Position numbers and translations under genes: made by a program | NCBI RefSeq assembly: GCF_002835735.1 | Contig: NZ_PISD01000058.1 | Coordinates: 1-51,222, forward strand | Direction of reading: 5' to 3' | DNA length: 51,222 bases | Source: Cytobacillus horneckiae | Lineage (GTDB): Bacteria > Bacillota > Bacilli > Bacillales > Cytobacillaceae | Notes under the pieces: generated by a model | The model's input: the letters and a program-made list of their open reading frames with translations, nothing else | Database searches by the model: none | Told to the model about the DNA's origin: nothing | Shown: positions 26,765 through 34,876 of the stretch, one piece after another | Layout of the letters: the number at the start of each line of letters is the position of its first letter | How positions within the stretch are numbered: position 1 is the stretch's first letter

Positions 26765-26814
26765 CCTATCTAATGGTCAAAGAGAAGGTATGGACTTTAA
26801 CCCCTTTTCTCCAT

Positions 26815-26920
26815 GGAGTGACCCAAAAAGTTAACACTGTAGACTGAGATTAATATTATCCTAGACTAGTCCTTTTAATTTTTGCTTCATTCGTTCGCTG
26901 CTATCGTATTATAAATAAGT
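26815..26920 (-). mobile_element. IS3-family transposase end, remnant
   Basis: GGAGTGACCCAAAAAGTTAA on the plus strand looks like an IS3/IS150-type terminal repeat. Reading inward on the minus strand gives decayed residues RTNEAKIKRTSLG and SQST, like the RIxAKLKGLSPVxYRxQS end of OrfB, broken by stops. Nothing else of the element is seen. From 26921 to 27264 there are only degraded frames that I cannot name. Confidence 0.5.
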
Positions 26921-27264
26921 ATTTTCGATCTGTAACCTGCCTGTAGCTCTACTAGTTTTTCATCTGTATTTTTATTTCAGGTATTGTGGTTTAGCCTTTT
27001 TTTGGCAAACAAAGGCTTCTCCACCTATTTATTAAAATTGTTCTCCCAACGTTGTACAGTATAAGGAGAAGGTAAGTACAATGAATTGCAGTAGTAAAAT
27101 AAGATGCCCCAGCAGCTTCTGTACGATATATTAATATCTCAATTCACATGAGTTCCTACCCCCTTCACCTGTCTATCCCCACAACAAATGCGGCAACCTC
27201 ATGATAAGAGAAAAAATAGAGTTGATATGCTAATAACTTCTATTTCCTTGCCTTCATCAAAAAA

Positions 27265-27285
27265 GCACCCCAATCATTGAGGTGC
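27265..27285 (-). terminator. Minus-strand terminator downstream of cydDC
   Basis: GCACC / GGTGC stem, followed on the minus strand by six T. It lies about 220 bases past the cydC stop. Confidence 0.5.
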
Positions 27286-27394
27286 CGTTCATCGCTATCG
27301 GGTCTCATTAGCCTGTTTGAGGTTGATGTTTTTTAGACCGTCCTTTTTTTGTTCTATTAAAACTACACCTAATATAGTCAGCTGTAGAAAAACT

Positions 27395-27478
27395 CATTTC
27401 AAAATAAAAATGGAAAGATTAGCGATTCTCCTAGGCTTCCCACTCGCCTTACCTCTCCAAATCCAACTAAATTTTCTG
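27395..27478 (-). repeat. Dispersed intergenic repeat, copy 2
   Basis: On the minus strand the core GGATTTGGAGAGGTAAGGCG and the ending ATTTTGAAATG align with copy 1 at 9172-9272. It is shorter and its central stem is less perfect. It sits just after the cydC stop, in inverted orientation relative to copy 1. Confidence 0.5.
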
Positions 27479-27503
27479 GATACAACCTAATATAGTGTCC
27501 TTG

Positions 27504-29222
27504 TTACGATGTAAAGATTTCCTTTTCTAAATCTTTCATTTGTTTAAAATAGCCATTTCTCTTCATTAATTCTTCATAACTTCCACGTTCAATCATTTTT
27601 CCATGGTCCATGACGATGATTTGATCCATTTTTTCTAAGCCGGTCAGTCGATGACTAATCAATACAATGGTCGCTGCTGCTGCTTTTTCAAAAATACGAG
27701 TAAACATTCTCTCTTCAGTAATTGCATCCATGGACGAGGTTGGTTCATCCAATAGCCAAATATGGGCTTCCTTTAACAATAAACGTGCAAGCGCCAATCG
27801 TTGTTTTTCTCCACCAGACAAGTTTGCTCCTTTTTCTTGAACCACGTCCTCTAACGTTAAATGTGACAGCTGTACGTTTTGTAAGGCTTGTATTAATTCT
27901 TTATCACTCGCATTTATATCTGCTATTTCTAAATTATCTCTAATCGTTCCAAAGAAAAAGTCATTGGATTGTAATGAAACATTAGCATTCTTCCATATGT
28001 CTTCTTCTTTGATTTGTTGAAAATCGATTCCATTAAAAGTCACGTTTCCTTTATTTATCGGCTGCAGTTTTAATAAAACTTGTAAAATCGTTGTTTTGCC
28101 TGAACCACTGGCCCCAACAATCGCTGTTTTTGAACCAGATGGCAAGTCAAAAGTAACTCCCTCAAGGGCTGGGCGCGCTTCTTCCATATGTTTAAAAGAC
28201 ACATCTGTCACTTGAATAGATGGTGCCCGATTAATATTCCAGTTAATGAATGTTTTTCCTTCTTGCACCTGCTCATGCTTCCACACATTGACTAACCGTT
28301 TAGCCGATTGGCTACTCTGTTGCAAAAAATGAGGTACGAGCGCCATAGGCGCCGTTTGTTCAAATACAGTTAATGCAATCATAAAGAGCATCGCTAATAA
28401 TATTCCTTCTATATTCTCTTGAGTCACCTGGTAACCAGCATAAGCTAAAACCACAACAGAGGCCAATAAAGACAAAAAACCAAGAACCGATTCATTAAAT
28501 AATTGTATTTTATGAGCCTTTTTCTGTTCCGTTTCATAGGTTTGTACCGTCTTTATGATTTCACTACGCCGATTTAAAGCTTGCTGATGCACTTTTAAAT
28601 CTTTATAGCCATAGAGAAACTCTGTAAACTCAGAGGATAAATCCCCTCGAGTTTGACGAATTTTTTGATCGATAAGACTTTGACTCTGTAAAAATAAGCT
28701 AGGAATAATAATCGTCAAAAGTAACATTCCTACTAAAATAATCATCGCTGTACCGATAGAAAAAAACGTCGTAAAAATAATCGTGGCGATAAAAACTGTA
28801 GCTGTAACTATCGGTGGATAAAGAACACGTAAGAGAAAGTTTTGCAGGGATTCGACATCCCCGACAATTCGAGCTAACAAATCACCACTGCGGTAATGCT
28901 GCAATATCGTGGAGGCGAGTGGTTCGATTTTTTGATAAACATACTCTCGAATATTACTTAACATCGTAAAGGTAGCACGATGCGAAAAGTAACGTTCTCC
29001 ATACCGACTAAGAGCAGAAGTAATCCCGAGTAACTTAACAATCGAAACAATAATCATTAGTGTATAAATAGGTGGTACAAAAGCGGCTTGTGATATCAAA
29101 TAGCCACTAGCCGAAAAAAGCCCAACGGCTGTCATTCCAGCCAAAAATCCGAAGACAATCGATAAAAGGATATCTCGTTTTTCCTGAAGCATTAACAATA
29201 TAACCGTACCTAATGGTCGCAT
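27504..29222 (-). CDS. cydC: Cytochrome bd assembly ABC exporter CydC
   Basis: A 572-residue fused permease-ATPase. About six helices lie in the first 300 residues. Then come Walker A GASGSGKTT, signature NLSGGEKQRLALAR, Walker B IWLLDEP and the switch His in ISHRLTG. With CydD it forms a heterodimer needed for heme loading and assembly of bd oxidase (in E. coli it exports glutathione/cysteine or handles heme). The ATG overlaps the cydD stop by one base (TGATG). It is convergent with cydABS. Confidence 0.9.
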   Translation of the reverse strand: MRPLGTVILLMLQEKRDILLSIVFGFLAGMTAVGLFSASGYLISQAAFVPPIYTLMIIVSIVKLLGITSALSRYGERYFSHRATFTMLSNIREYVYQKIEPLASTILQHYRSGDLLARIVGDVESLQNFLLRVLYPPIVTATVFIATIIFTTFFSIGTAMIILVGMLLLTIIIPSLFLQSQSLIDQKIRQTRGDLSSEFTEFLYGYKDLKVHQQALNRRSEIIKTVQTYETEQKKAHKIQLFNESVLGFLSLLASVVVLAYAGYQVTQENIEGILLAMLFMIALTVFEQTAPMALVPHFLQQSSQSAKRLVNVWKHEQVQEGKTFINWNINRAPSIQVTDVSFKHMEEARPALEGVTFDLPSGSKTAIVGASGSGKTTILQVLLKLQPINKGNVTFNGIDFQQIKEEDIWKNANVSLQSNDFFFGTIRDNLEIADINASDKELIQALQNVQLSHLTLEDVVQEKGANLSGGEKQRLALARLLLKEAHIWLLDEPTSSMDAITEERMFTRIFEKAAAATIVLISHRLTGLEKMDQIIVMDHGKMIERGSYEELMKRNGYFKQMKDLEKEIFTS

Positions 29223-30943
29223 CAAGCCGTCCCCCCTTGTTGCACTTCAACCATTTGCCGATACATCACATCTTGCTGCCACAACTCTTCATGAGTTCCG
29301 ATAGCTCGGATTGCCCCTTGCTCTACTAAAACAATTTTATCGGCAGAACGAATCGTGTAGAGTCTGTGAGCAACGGTAATAATGGTTGATTGTTCTGATA
29401 GCTTTTCCATCGATGTTTGTAAGATTCTCTCTGTTTGTAAATCCAGTCCGGTAGTCGGTTCATCAAATATGACAATGGCTGGCTTTTTTAAAAAAGCTCG
29501 AGCCATTAAGACTCGTTGTTTTTCTCCACCAGAAAGACCACGTCCTCCTTCACCAATTTTTGTATCGAGACCATTTGGTAATGATTGAATCCATTCATCT
29601 ATTCCAGCTTCCTTAACAGCCATTTTTATTTGTGCGTGCTCATGCTTTTGACCAGAGCCTAAAGCAATATTTTCTGCAATCGTCCCTGAAAATAAATAGG
29701 CATCTTGCGTAATATAACTTATTTTGTCAAACCATGATTTCTCTGACACCTGTTCTCTCGGTATTTCATCAATAACATATAATCCATTTTTCATTGGAAA
29801 TAAGCCAGAAAGAACATTCAACAAAGTAGATTTTCCAGCTCCTGTAGGACCAATAATAGCCACTTTCTCAAAAGGAAGAATTGTAATAGACATAGGCTTT
29901 GACTGAAAAGCTCCACCCTCATAACCAAAGGTAGCCTCATGTAACTCCAGCTTCGGTGGTGAATCTTTTTCAATTATTTTGGATCCCCATTTCACTCGTT
30001 CTCGTTTTTCGTCTAATAGTTCTTCTAGTTTTTTTGCTGCACCCATACTTGCTTTTCCAGAATGAAAGGCTGAGCCGAGTTCTTTTAATTTATTAAAAAA
30101 CTCAGGAGCTAATATGAGCATTAAAAAACCCGTAGTAAACGTTGTATCTTGAATGATAATCATTCTAATCGCTACTTCTAAAGCAATCAATCCAATACTG
30201 AGCATCGAGATAAACTCCAACGCTAATGAATTAGTGAAGGCAACTTTTAGTACTTCCATGGTCGCATCTCTAAAGCTTAAACTACTATTTTTAATTCGCT
30301 CTCTTTGTTTTTCCGCTCTTCCAAACAGCTTTAACGTTTGCAAACCTTGTAATGTATCTAAAAAAGCACCTGAAAAAGCAGCCATTTTAGTTAATTGTTC
30401 TTTTGATTTATCCCCTGTTCTCACTCCAATGATGATCATAAAAATCGGAATAAAGGGTGCGGTGATTAAAATGATCAGCCCAGTTGACCAATGCTCCATA
30501 AAAATAACCGTTAAAATGACAACTGGAATAATCAAAGATTGTATCATTTGAGGAATGTATTGGCTAAAATAACGATCGATTTCGTCTACGGTATCTAAAA
30601 AATAACTCGTTCTTTCACCAGATTGTATCTTTTCATTGGAAATGACAGGGCGATTTGTCAAATGATCCAATAACTGAGTACGTAGCTTTATTTTGACATC
30701 CGTCGCGATAGATAATCCTATTTTATTAATAAAGGAACGAAAAATGATTCGAATCCATAAGGCAAATACCAATATGCCTATTAAATAAATAACATCAGCA
30801 AATTGTACACCTTGCAAAAAAATCCCATCAATAATTGCCACAATTAAATAGGCTTGAGCAAGAATAGCAATAGACACCCCAAATGCTAATACAGACATGT
30901 GGAGGAGATTTTTTCTATATAATAAAATTATTTTCTTTAACAT
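29222..30943 (-). CDS. cydD: Cytochrome bd assembly ABC exporter CydD
   Basis: A fused permease-ATPase of 573 residues from the chosen start. Six helices are followed by Walker A GPTGAGKST, signature GLSGGEKQRVLMAR, Walker B IVIFDEP and VAHRLYT. It is the partner of CydC. I set the start at 30943 (MLKKIILLYRK), nine bases after AGAAGG; an ATG 13 codons earlier has no site. cydDC and cydABS form one functional unit on opposite strands. Confidence 0.9.
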   Translation of the reverse strand: MLKKIILLYRKNLLHMSVLAFGVSIAILAQAYLIVAIIDGIFLQGVQFADVIYLIGILVFALWIRIIFRSFINKIGLSIATDVKIKLRTQLLDHLTNRPVISNEKIQSGERTSYFLDTVDEIDRYFSQYIPQMIQSLIIPVVILTVIFMEHWSTGLIILITAPFIPIFMIIIGVRTGDKSKEQLTKMAAFSGAFLDTLQGLQTLKLFGRAEKQRERIKNSSLSFRDATMEVLKVAFTNSLALEFISMLSIGLIALEVAIRMIIIQDTTFTTGFLMLILAPEFFNKLKELGSAFHSGKASMGAAKKLEELLDEKRERVKWGSKIIEKDSPPKLELHEATFGYEGGAFQSKPMSITILPFEKVAIIGPTGAGKSTLLNVLSGLFPMKNGLYVIDEIPREQVSEKSWFDKISYITQDAYLFSGTIAENIALGSGQKHEHAQIKMAVKEAGIDEWIQSLPNGLDTKIGEGGRGLSGGEKQRVLMARAFLKKPAIVIFDEPTTGLDLQTERILQTSMEKLSEQSTIITVAHRLYTIRSADKIVLVEQGAIRAIGTHEELWQQDVMYRQMVEVQQGGTA

Positions 30944-30982
30944 TATGAATCGCCTTCTTTTAAATTCACTATTTATTGTCAT

Positions 30983-31237
30983 TTCCTATAATTAATTTGC
31001 AATTTACAGCTTCATATAAACTGCTGCAAAATAGTTAGAAAGCCGATTCCTCACGATGAAGAAACCAGCTTTTGTTTTAAATATAAAATAGTTTTTCCAC
31101 TCAATGCTTTACTGCTTATCCCTGTATACATTCAGTAAATGAGGCTTATAGCTTTCTTTAGCGATGCATCCTTATCGATAGCTTGTATTACAGCAGCCTT
31201 GACTAATCCCAATAAGCTTTCTAGCAATAAGTCAGCG
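30983..31237 (-). other. Gap with coding-like remnant after deoC
   Basis: A minus-strand frame ending at 31132 reads [37 protein letters not shown], overlapping the deoC end in another frame. It has no start of its own. It may be the end of a gene lost beside deoC; family not recognised. Confidence 0.3.
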
Positions 31238-31903
31238 TTAATAAGTTGTTGCGTTGCCATTATTCTTAAAGATTTTAACTGCAGAACTAGTACCAATTCT
31301 TGATGCCCCTGCTTCGATCATAGCTTTTATATCAGCAACATTCCGGACACCTCCGGATGCTTTAACTCCAACAGATTCGCCAACCGTCTTTCTCATTAAG
31401 GCTACATCTTCAACCGTTGCTCCGTATAAAGAAAAACCTGTTGAAGTCTTGACAAAATCTGCACCGGCTTTGACTGATAACTCACATGCTCGAATCTTTT
31501 CACCTTCCGTTAAAAGACTGGTCTCAATTATTACCTTTACTAAAGCCTTTCCTTTGGCTGCTTCCACAACACTGCGAATGTCCTGCTCTACTAGAAGGTC
31601 ATTTCTATCTCTTAAAGCACCTATATTAATAACAGTGTCCACCTCTACTGCACCATTTTCAATCGCATTTTTTGTTTCAAATGCTTTTGTTTCAGGTGTA
31701 TTCGCACCTAATGGAAAACCGATGACTGTACAAACATTAACCCCCGAACTTTGTAATTGCTTTGCTGAGAGCCGTACCCATGTAGGATTTACACACACTG
31801 AGGCAAATCCATACTGCTTTGCCTCATCACATAATTTTATCATTTCTTTTTCCTTAGTAATTTGTGAAAGTAAGGTATGATCAATCAATTTAGTCAATTC
31901 CAT
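31238..31903 (-). CDS. deoC: Deoxyribose-phosphate aldolase
   Basis: A 221-residue class I aldolase that splits 2-deoxyribose 5-phosphate into glyceraldehyde 3-phosphate and acetaldehyde. The Schiff-base lysine is K152 (FVKTSTGFS), the proton-relay lysine K181 (GVKASGG), and D89 is present (EVDTVINIG). AAAGGAG precedes the ATG. It lies alone, without the usual pdp or nupC, after a HemQ-like gene on the same strand with a 170-base gap. The acetaldehyde it makes could be used by an aldehyde dehydrogenase, but linkage to the one at 18900 is only a guess. Confidence 0.93.
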   Translation of the reverse strand: MELTKLIDHTLLSQITKEKEMIKLCDEAKQYGFASVCVNPTWVRLSAKQLQSSGVNVCTVIGFPLGANTPETKAFETKNAIENGAVEVDTVINIGALRDRNDLLVEQDIRSVVEAAKGKALVKVIIETSLLTEGEKIRACELSVKAGADFVKTSTGFSLYGATVEDVALMRKTVGESVGVKASGGVRNVADIKAMIEAGASRIGTSSAVKIFKNNGNATTY

Positions 31904-31948
31904 TGGTTTATCTCCTTTAAATTTTTTGGATAAATTAATGAGGTATTC

Positions 31949-32071
31949 CTATTGGCTCCTCATAAAAAAGTGAGGCTTTATCATCTTGTAATCTGCAACT
32001 TGCATACCAAGTAATTTGCCTGCTATATTCTTCCCAAGTTGTTGAAATGCAGCATCTTTAGATGTTAAAAA
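31949..32071 (-). pseudogene. In-frame coding tail after the HemQ-like gene
   Basis: Directly after the TGA of the HemQ-like gene the same frame stays open for 40 codons (FLTSKDAAFQQLGKN, IAGKLLGMQVADYKMIKPHFF) and ends with TAG. It looks coding but has no start. Either it is a fragment of a lost gene joined by deletion, or a C-terminal extension cut off by the TGA. Family not recognised. Confidence 0.4.
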
Positions 32072-32818
32072 TCAAAGTTGTAATAGATGATTAAAGCCTT
32101 CCTTAGATAGATTTTTGCCTATAAAAAAGGAACCAAACTCGCCAAATCGGGCACTCACTTCATCAAAGCGCATTTCATAAATTAGTTTTTTAAAATGAAC
32201 AGGATTGTTTGCAAATAGTGCCACTCCCCATTCAAAATCGTCGAACCCAACCGATCCCAAGATGATTTGTTTAACTTTCCCAGCATATTTCCGTCCTATC
32301 AAACTATGACTTCTCATCATTTGATTACGTTCATCAGGCGGCAACATATACCAGTTATCTTCACCTTCTCGAAGTTTATTCATAGGATAAAAACATAGAT
32401 AATCAGCATCAGGAACATTTGGATACAGCCGGCTCCTTATCTCTGGCCGGCTATACGGATCTTCTCCCTTTGGCAGATAGTTACTAAGCTCCACTATAGA
32501 AATGTAAGATGTTGATGGAATGGTGTATTCTGCGAATTTCGTTTTATTAAAAGCCATTTCAATTTGAATTAGCTCATGCATGTTTGGACGAAGAAACATG
32601 AACATTAAATCAGCTTTATGCCCGATAATTTGAAAAAGAGCATGACTTCCTTCCGACTTAGCTTCAATGTCTGCCCATTTTCTCCACAAAGCAAATATCT
32701 CTTCCAGAGATTCCTCGCGCTCATTGGGAGATAAGGTTTTCCATCCTTTCCAATCAATCTTGTAAAAAACATTTAAACAGTACCATCCTTCAAGGGTTTC
32801 TGCTGCATAGGTCATCAT
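32072..32818 (-). CDS. HemQ/chlorite-dismutase-family heme protein
   Basis: A 248-residue protein of the coproheme decarboxylase (HemQ) family. The key residues of Gram-positive HemQ are visible: Y144 and K148 (CFYPMNKLR), the heme-ligand candidate H171 (MRSHSLIGRKYAGKV), and the block QIILGSVGFDDFEWGVALF. HemQ makes heme b from coproheme with H2O2. The gene is not with hemEHY, and the N-terminus (MMTYAAETLEGWYCLNVFYKIDW) is shortened to begin at the domain, so it could be a second, specialised copy. It starts one base after the aminotransferase stop, whose last codons hold its ribosome site. Confidence 0.85.
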   Translation of the reverse strand: MMTYAAETLEGWYCLNVFYKIDWKGWKTLSPNEREESLEEIFALWRKWADIEAKSEGSHALFQIIGHKADLMFMFLRPNMHELIQIEMAFNKTKFAEYTIPSTSYISIVELSNYLPKGEDPYSRPEIRSRLYPNVPDADYLCFYPMNKLREGEDNWYMLPPDERNQMMRSHSLIGRKYAGKVKQIILGSVGFDDFEWGVALFANNPVHFKKLIYEMRFDEVSARFGEFGSFFIGKNLSKEGFNHLLQL

Positions 32819-32819
32819 G

Positions 32820-34115
32820 TCACTCTCCTATTTTTAAGTCTTGTACACCCCGGTAAATATATTCAAATAAACCATCTAAATCTTCTTTCTCAATACTGGA
32901 AAAGGCCACTCTTAAATCAGTTGAATTCATTGCAATTGTTCCTACCCCATACTGAGTTAACAAATGTATCCTAAGTGCTTCTGCGTCCACATCTTTAAGC
33001 TTTAAACACATAAAGTAACCAGAATTAAAAGGATAATAGGTCCAGGCATTATTGTACTTTTCTTGAGAAAGAATTGCTTTTACCTTCAATGCCCTCTCTT
33101 TAATTAATTCAAATTTATTTTGTTTTTCATTAATATACTCCTCAGATTTTAATGAACGTAAAATGATTGTTTGAGACAAATTAGAACAGCTAGAGATTGT
33201 GCTTCTAATAAGAGCTGCTGCTTTTTGCTCCAATGCCTCTAAAAGTTCTGCATTTTCTGATGCAAAGGTTAGAAACCCTACCCTCAGCCCCCATCCATAG
33301 TTTTCTTTTGTGGCGCCATCCACTTTAATGGGGAGTATTTGAGGGTGAATTCCCGCCAATCTTCCAAATAAAGATTCTTTAATAGAATCTCCATAAAACA
33401 GACCAAAATAGGCATCATCCAAAATCACATTTATATTTATATTTGATTCAGCCGCTTCCAATAAAGTTGAAATTATTCCATGTACCTCCTCTTCACAAGG
33501 GGTATATCCAGATGGGTTATTAGGGAAGTTGAGTAAAACAACTGCCTTTCCTGCACTCTTTTGTTGCATTAAACTTTTTCTGAATTCAGGAACATTAAAC
33601 TTGCCCTTCTGGTCGAAAAACTCAAACCTTTGGAGATTGGCACCTCTACGAACATGGAAAATAGAGTGGTAATTCTCCCAATAATGATTAGGTAGAATGA
33701 TGGTATCGTTACGATCTATAAACAGATCTGCGACAATACTTAACCCATTAGTAAGACCATTAGTTACAATAGGCATACCTATCGTTTTACCTTGCAAAGA
33801 TGGATTTTCCTCTAACATTTTCCTCTGCCACTCTTCTCGCAACTCATACTTACCAAGTGGAGGTGCATAAGGATAAACATCCAAAGGATTATATGCATTT
33901 AAAGTCTCTTGGATATGCTTATAATACATAGGTGAATCCCTTTCAGTTGCAATTCCAATAGTTGCATTAAAACGTCTTGAAGCTTTCCCAGCTTCATCAC
34001 TTTGGCTCAAAATACCTTTAGGATAATATAATCTTTTTCCAAAATCGGACAATAAGTAATAAACATGAGGGTTATTTTTGAGTATGGTGCTATTTAACCT
34101 TGCTAGTTCGTTCAT
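32820..34115 (-). CDS. PLP-dependent aminotransferase, class I/II fold
   Basis: A 431-residue fold-type I enzyme. The PLP lysine is probably K270 (VDGATKENYGWGLRVGF). D233-Y236 (LDDAYFG) and N-N-P-S-G near 199-203 complete the cofactor site. The substrate is not clear; the sequence is not a standard AspC, HisC or PatA. AAAGGGGG precedes the ATG. It forms a tight operon with the HemQ-like gene and lies downstream of the second MocR gene and operator E. A decayed hisC-like gene sits between, so it may have been one of two aminotransferases here. Confidence 0.8.
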   Translation of the reverse strand: MNELARLNSTILKNNPHVYYLLSDFGKRLYYPKGILSQSDEAGKASRRFNATIGIATERDSPMYYKHIQETLNAYNPLDVYPYAPPLGKYELREEWQRKMLEENPSLQGKTIGMPIVTNGLTNGLSIVADLFIDRNDTIILPNHYWENYHSIFHVRRGANLQRFEFFDQKGKFNVPEFRKSLMQQKSAGKAVVLLNFPNNPSGYTPCEEEVHGIISTLLEAAESNININVILDDAYFGLFYGDSIKESLFGRLAGIHPQILPIKVDGATKENYGWGLRVGFLTFASENAELLEALEQKAAALIRSTISSCSNLSQTIILRSLKSEEYINEKQNKFELIKERALKVKAILSQEKYNNAWTYYPFNSGYFMCLKLKDVDAEALRIHLLTQYGVGTIAMNSTDLRVAFSSIEKEDLDGLFEYIYRGVQDLKIGE

Positions 34116-34259
34116 TTTATATCCCCCTTTAAATACTTGACTATGTTTTTTTATAAATGATTGGATTTTTTCTATTAAAATATTATTCTCTTCCTATGTT
34201 CCTATACATATTCAGAAATGCTTTGGAAGTCCTCAAATTACCCCATATCGAATAATCAC

Positions 34260-34578
34260 TCATTGAGACAGTAGGTATCGTAACACTTTCTTGCCTGTTG
34301 TCCATTTTCCACGAGCATGAAATTAGACATGCTTTCTGTATAGGAAATAACTAGTTCGTTTAAAGCATTGTAGATTTGTTCTTTATCTGCATTATTAACT
34401 TGTATCAACTTCTTAACACGATCTCAATCCTGAAGGGCAGCTGCTGCTACCTGTCCAAGGGACTATTTGGGTCCTTTCACACGTTTGATACATTATTACC
34501 TTTGCCGCTCCCAGGAATGTAGGGCTTTATTTTTTCCAATACAGTACGATGCTTTATTTGATCTTGATCTTGATCCAT
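34260..34578 (-). pseudogene. Decayed hisC-like aminotransferase
   Basis: From ATG 34578 the frame reads MDQDQDQIKHRTVLEKIKPY, IPGSGKG, then stops. A second frame gives NADKEQIYNALNELVISYTE, then SMSNFMLVENGQQARKCYD. These match the first 30 and the C-terminal residues of histidinol-phosphate-type aminotransferases (LEKIKPYIPG; a TNFxLxE-like block). About 250 residues are missing between them and the frame is broken. Confidence 0.6.
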
Positions 34579-34788
34579 CCTATTCATTCCTCACTCTCCC
34601 ATTCGTTAATTTATTAATTATTTGACCAAAACATATTAAGAAACCGTGCTGTTTTCTAGACAAATAACTCCAAGTGAAACATTATTTGTGAATCAGTTCA
34701 CATGAATGGTGTTAGTTCATTGATATGCTACAAGTATAAACTGGAGTTCGAAAGCACACTTTTATAATAATCGATTTAAAAATTTTAT
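34579..34788. other. Spacer between operator E and the hisC remnant
   Basis: No gene seen. It may contain the promoter used by site E on the minus strand. Confidence 0.35.
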
Positions 34789-34822
34789 AATCATCCATTT
34801 CAACACTTTTTAAACCATCCAC
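34789..34822 (-). promoter_or_regulatory. MocR-type operator, site E
   Basis: On the minus strand GTGGATGGTT (34822-34813) and ATGGATGATT (34798-34789) are direct repeats with a 24-bp period. It is weaker in the second half than sites B and C. It faces the hisC remnant and the aminotransferase-HemQ genes. Confidence 0.6.
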
Positions 34823-34828
34823 TTTTCA

Positions 34829-34856
34829 CAAAAAAAAATCATGAATAAATTCATGA
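34829..34856 (-). terminator. Terminator of the second mocR gene
   Basis: TCATGAAT-aa-ATTCATGA, an 8-bp stem followed on the minus strand by nine T, 20 bases after the stop. Confidence 0.75.
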
Positions 34857-34876
34857 CTCGAATGTATCTATTATAA

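Noticed and set aside
30153..30551. Plus-strand frame of 132 codons inside cydD
   Set aside because: Antisense shadow of the CydD membrane domain; no ribosome site.
31254..31880. Long open frame (208 codons) on the plus strand inside deoC
   Set aside because: Antisense to deoC, which has all catalytic residues and a ribosome site. The frame has none and its composition is a codon-bias shadow.
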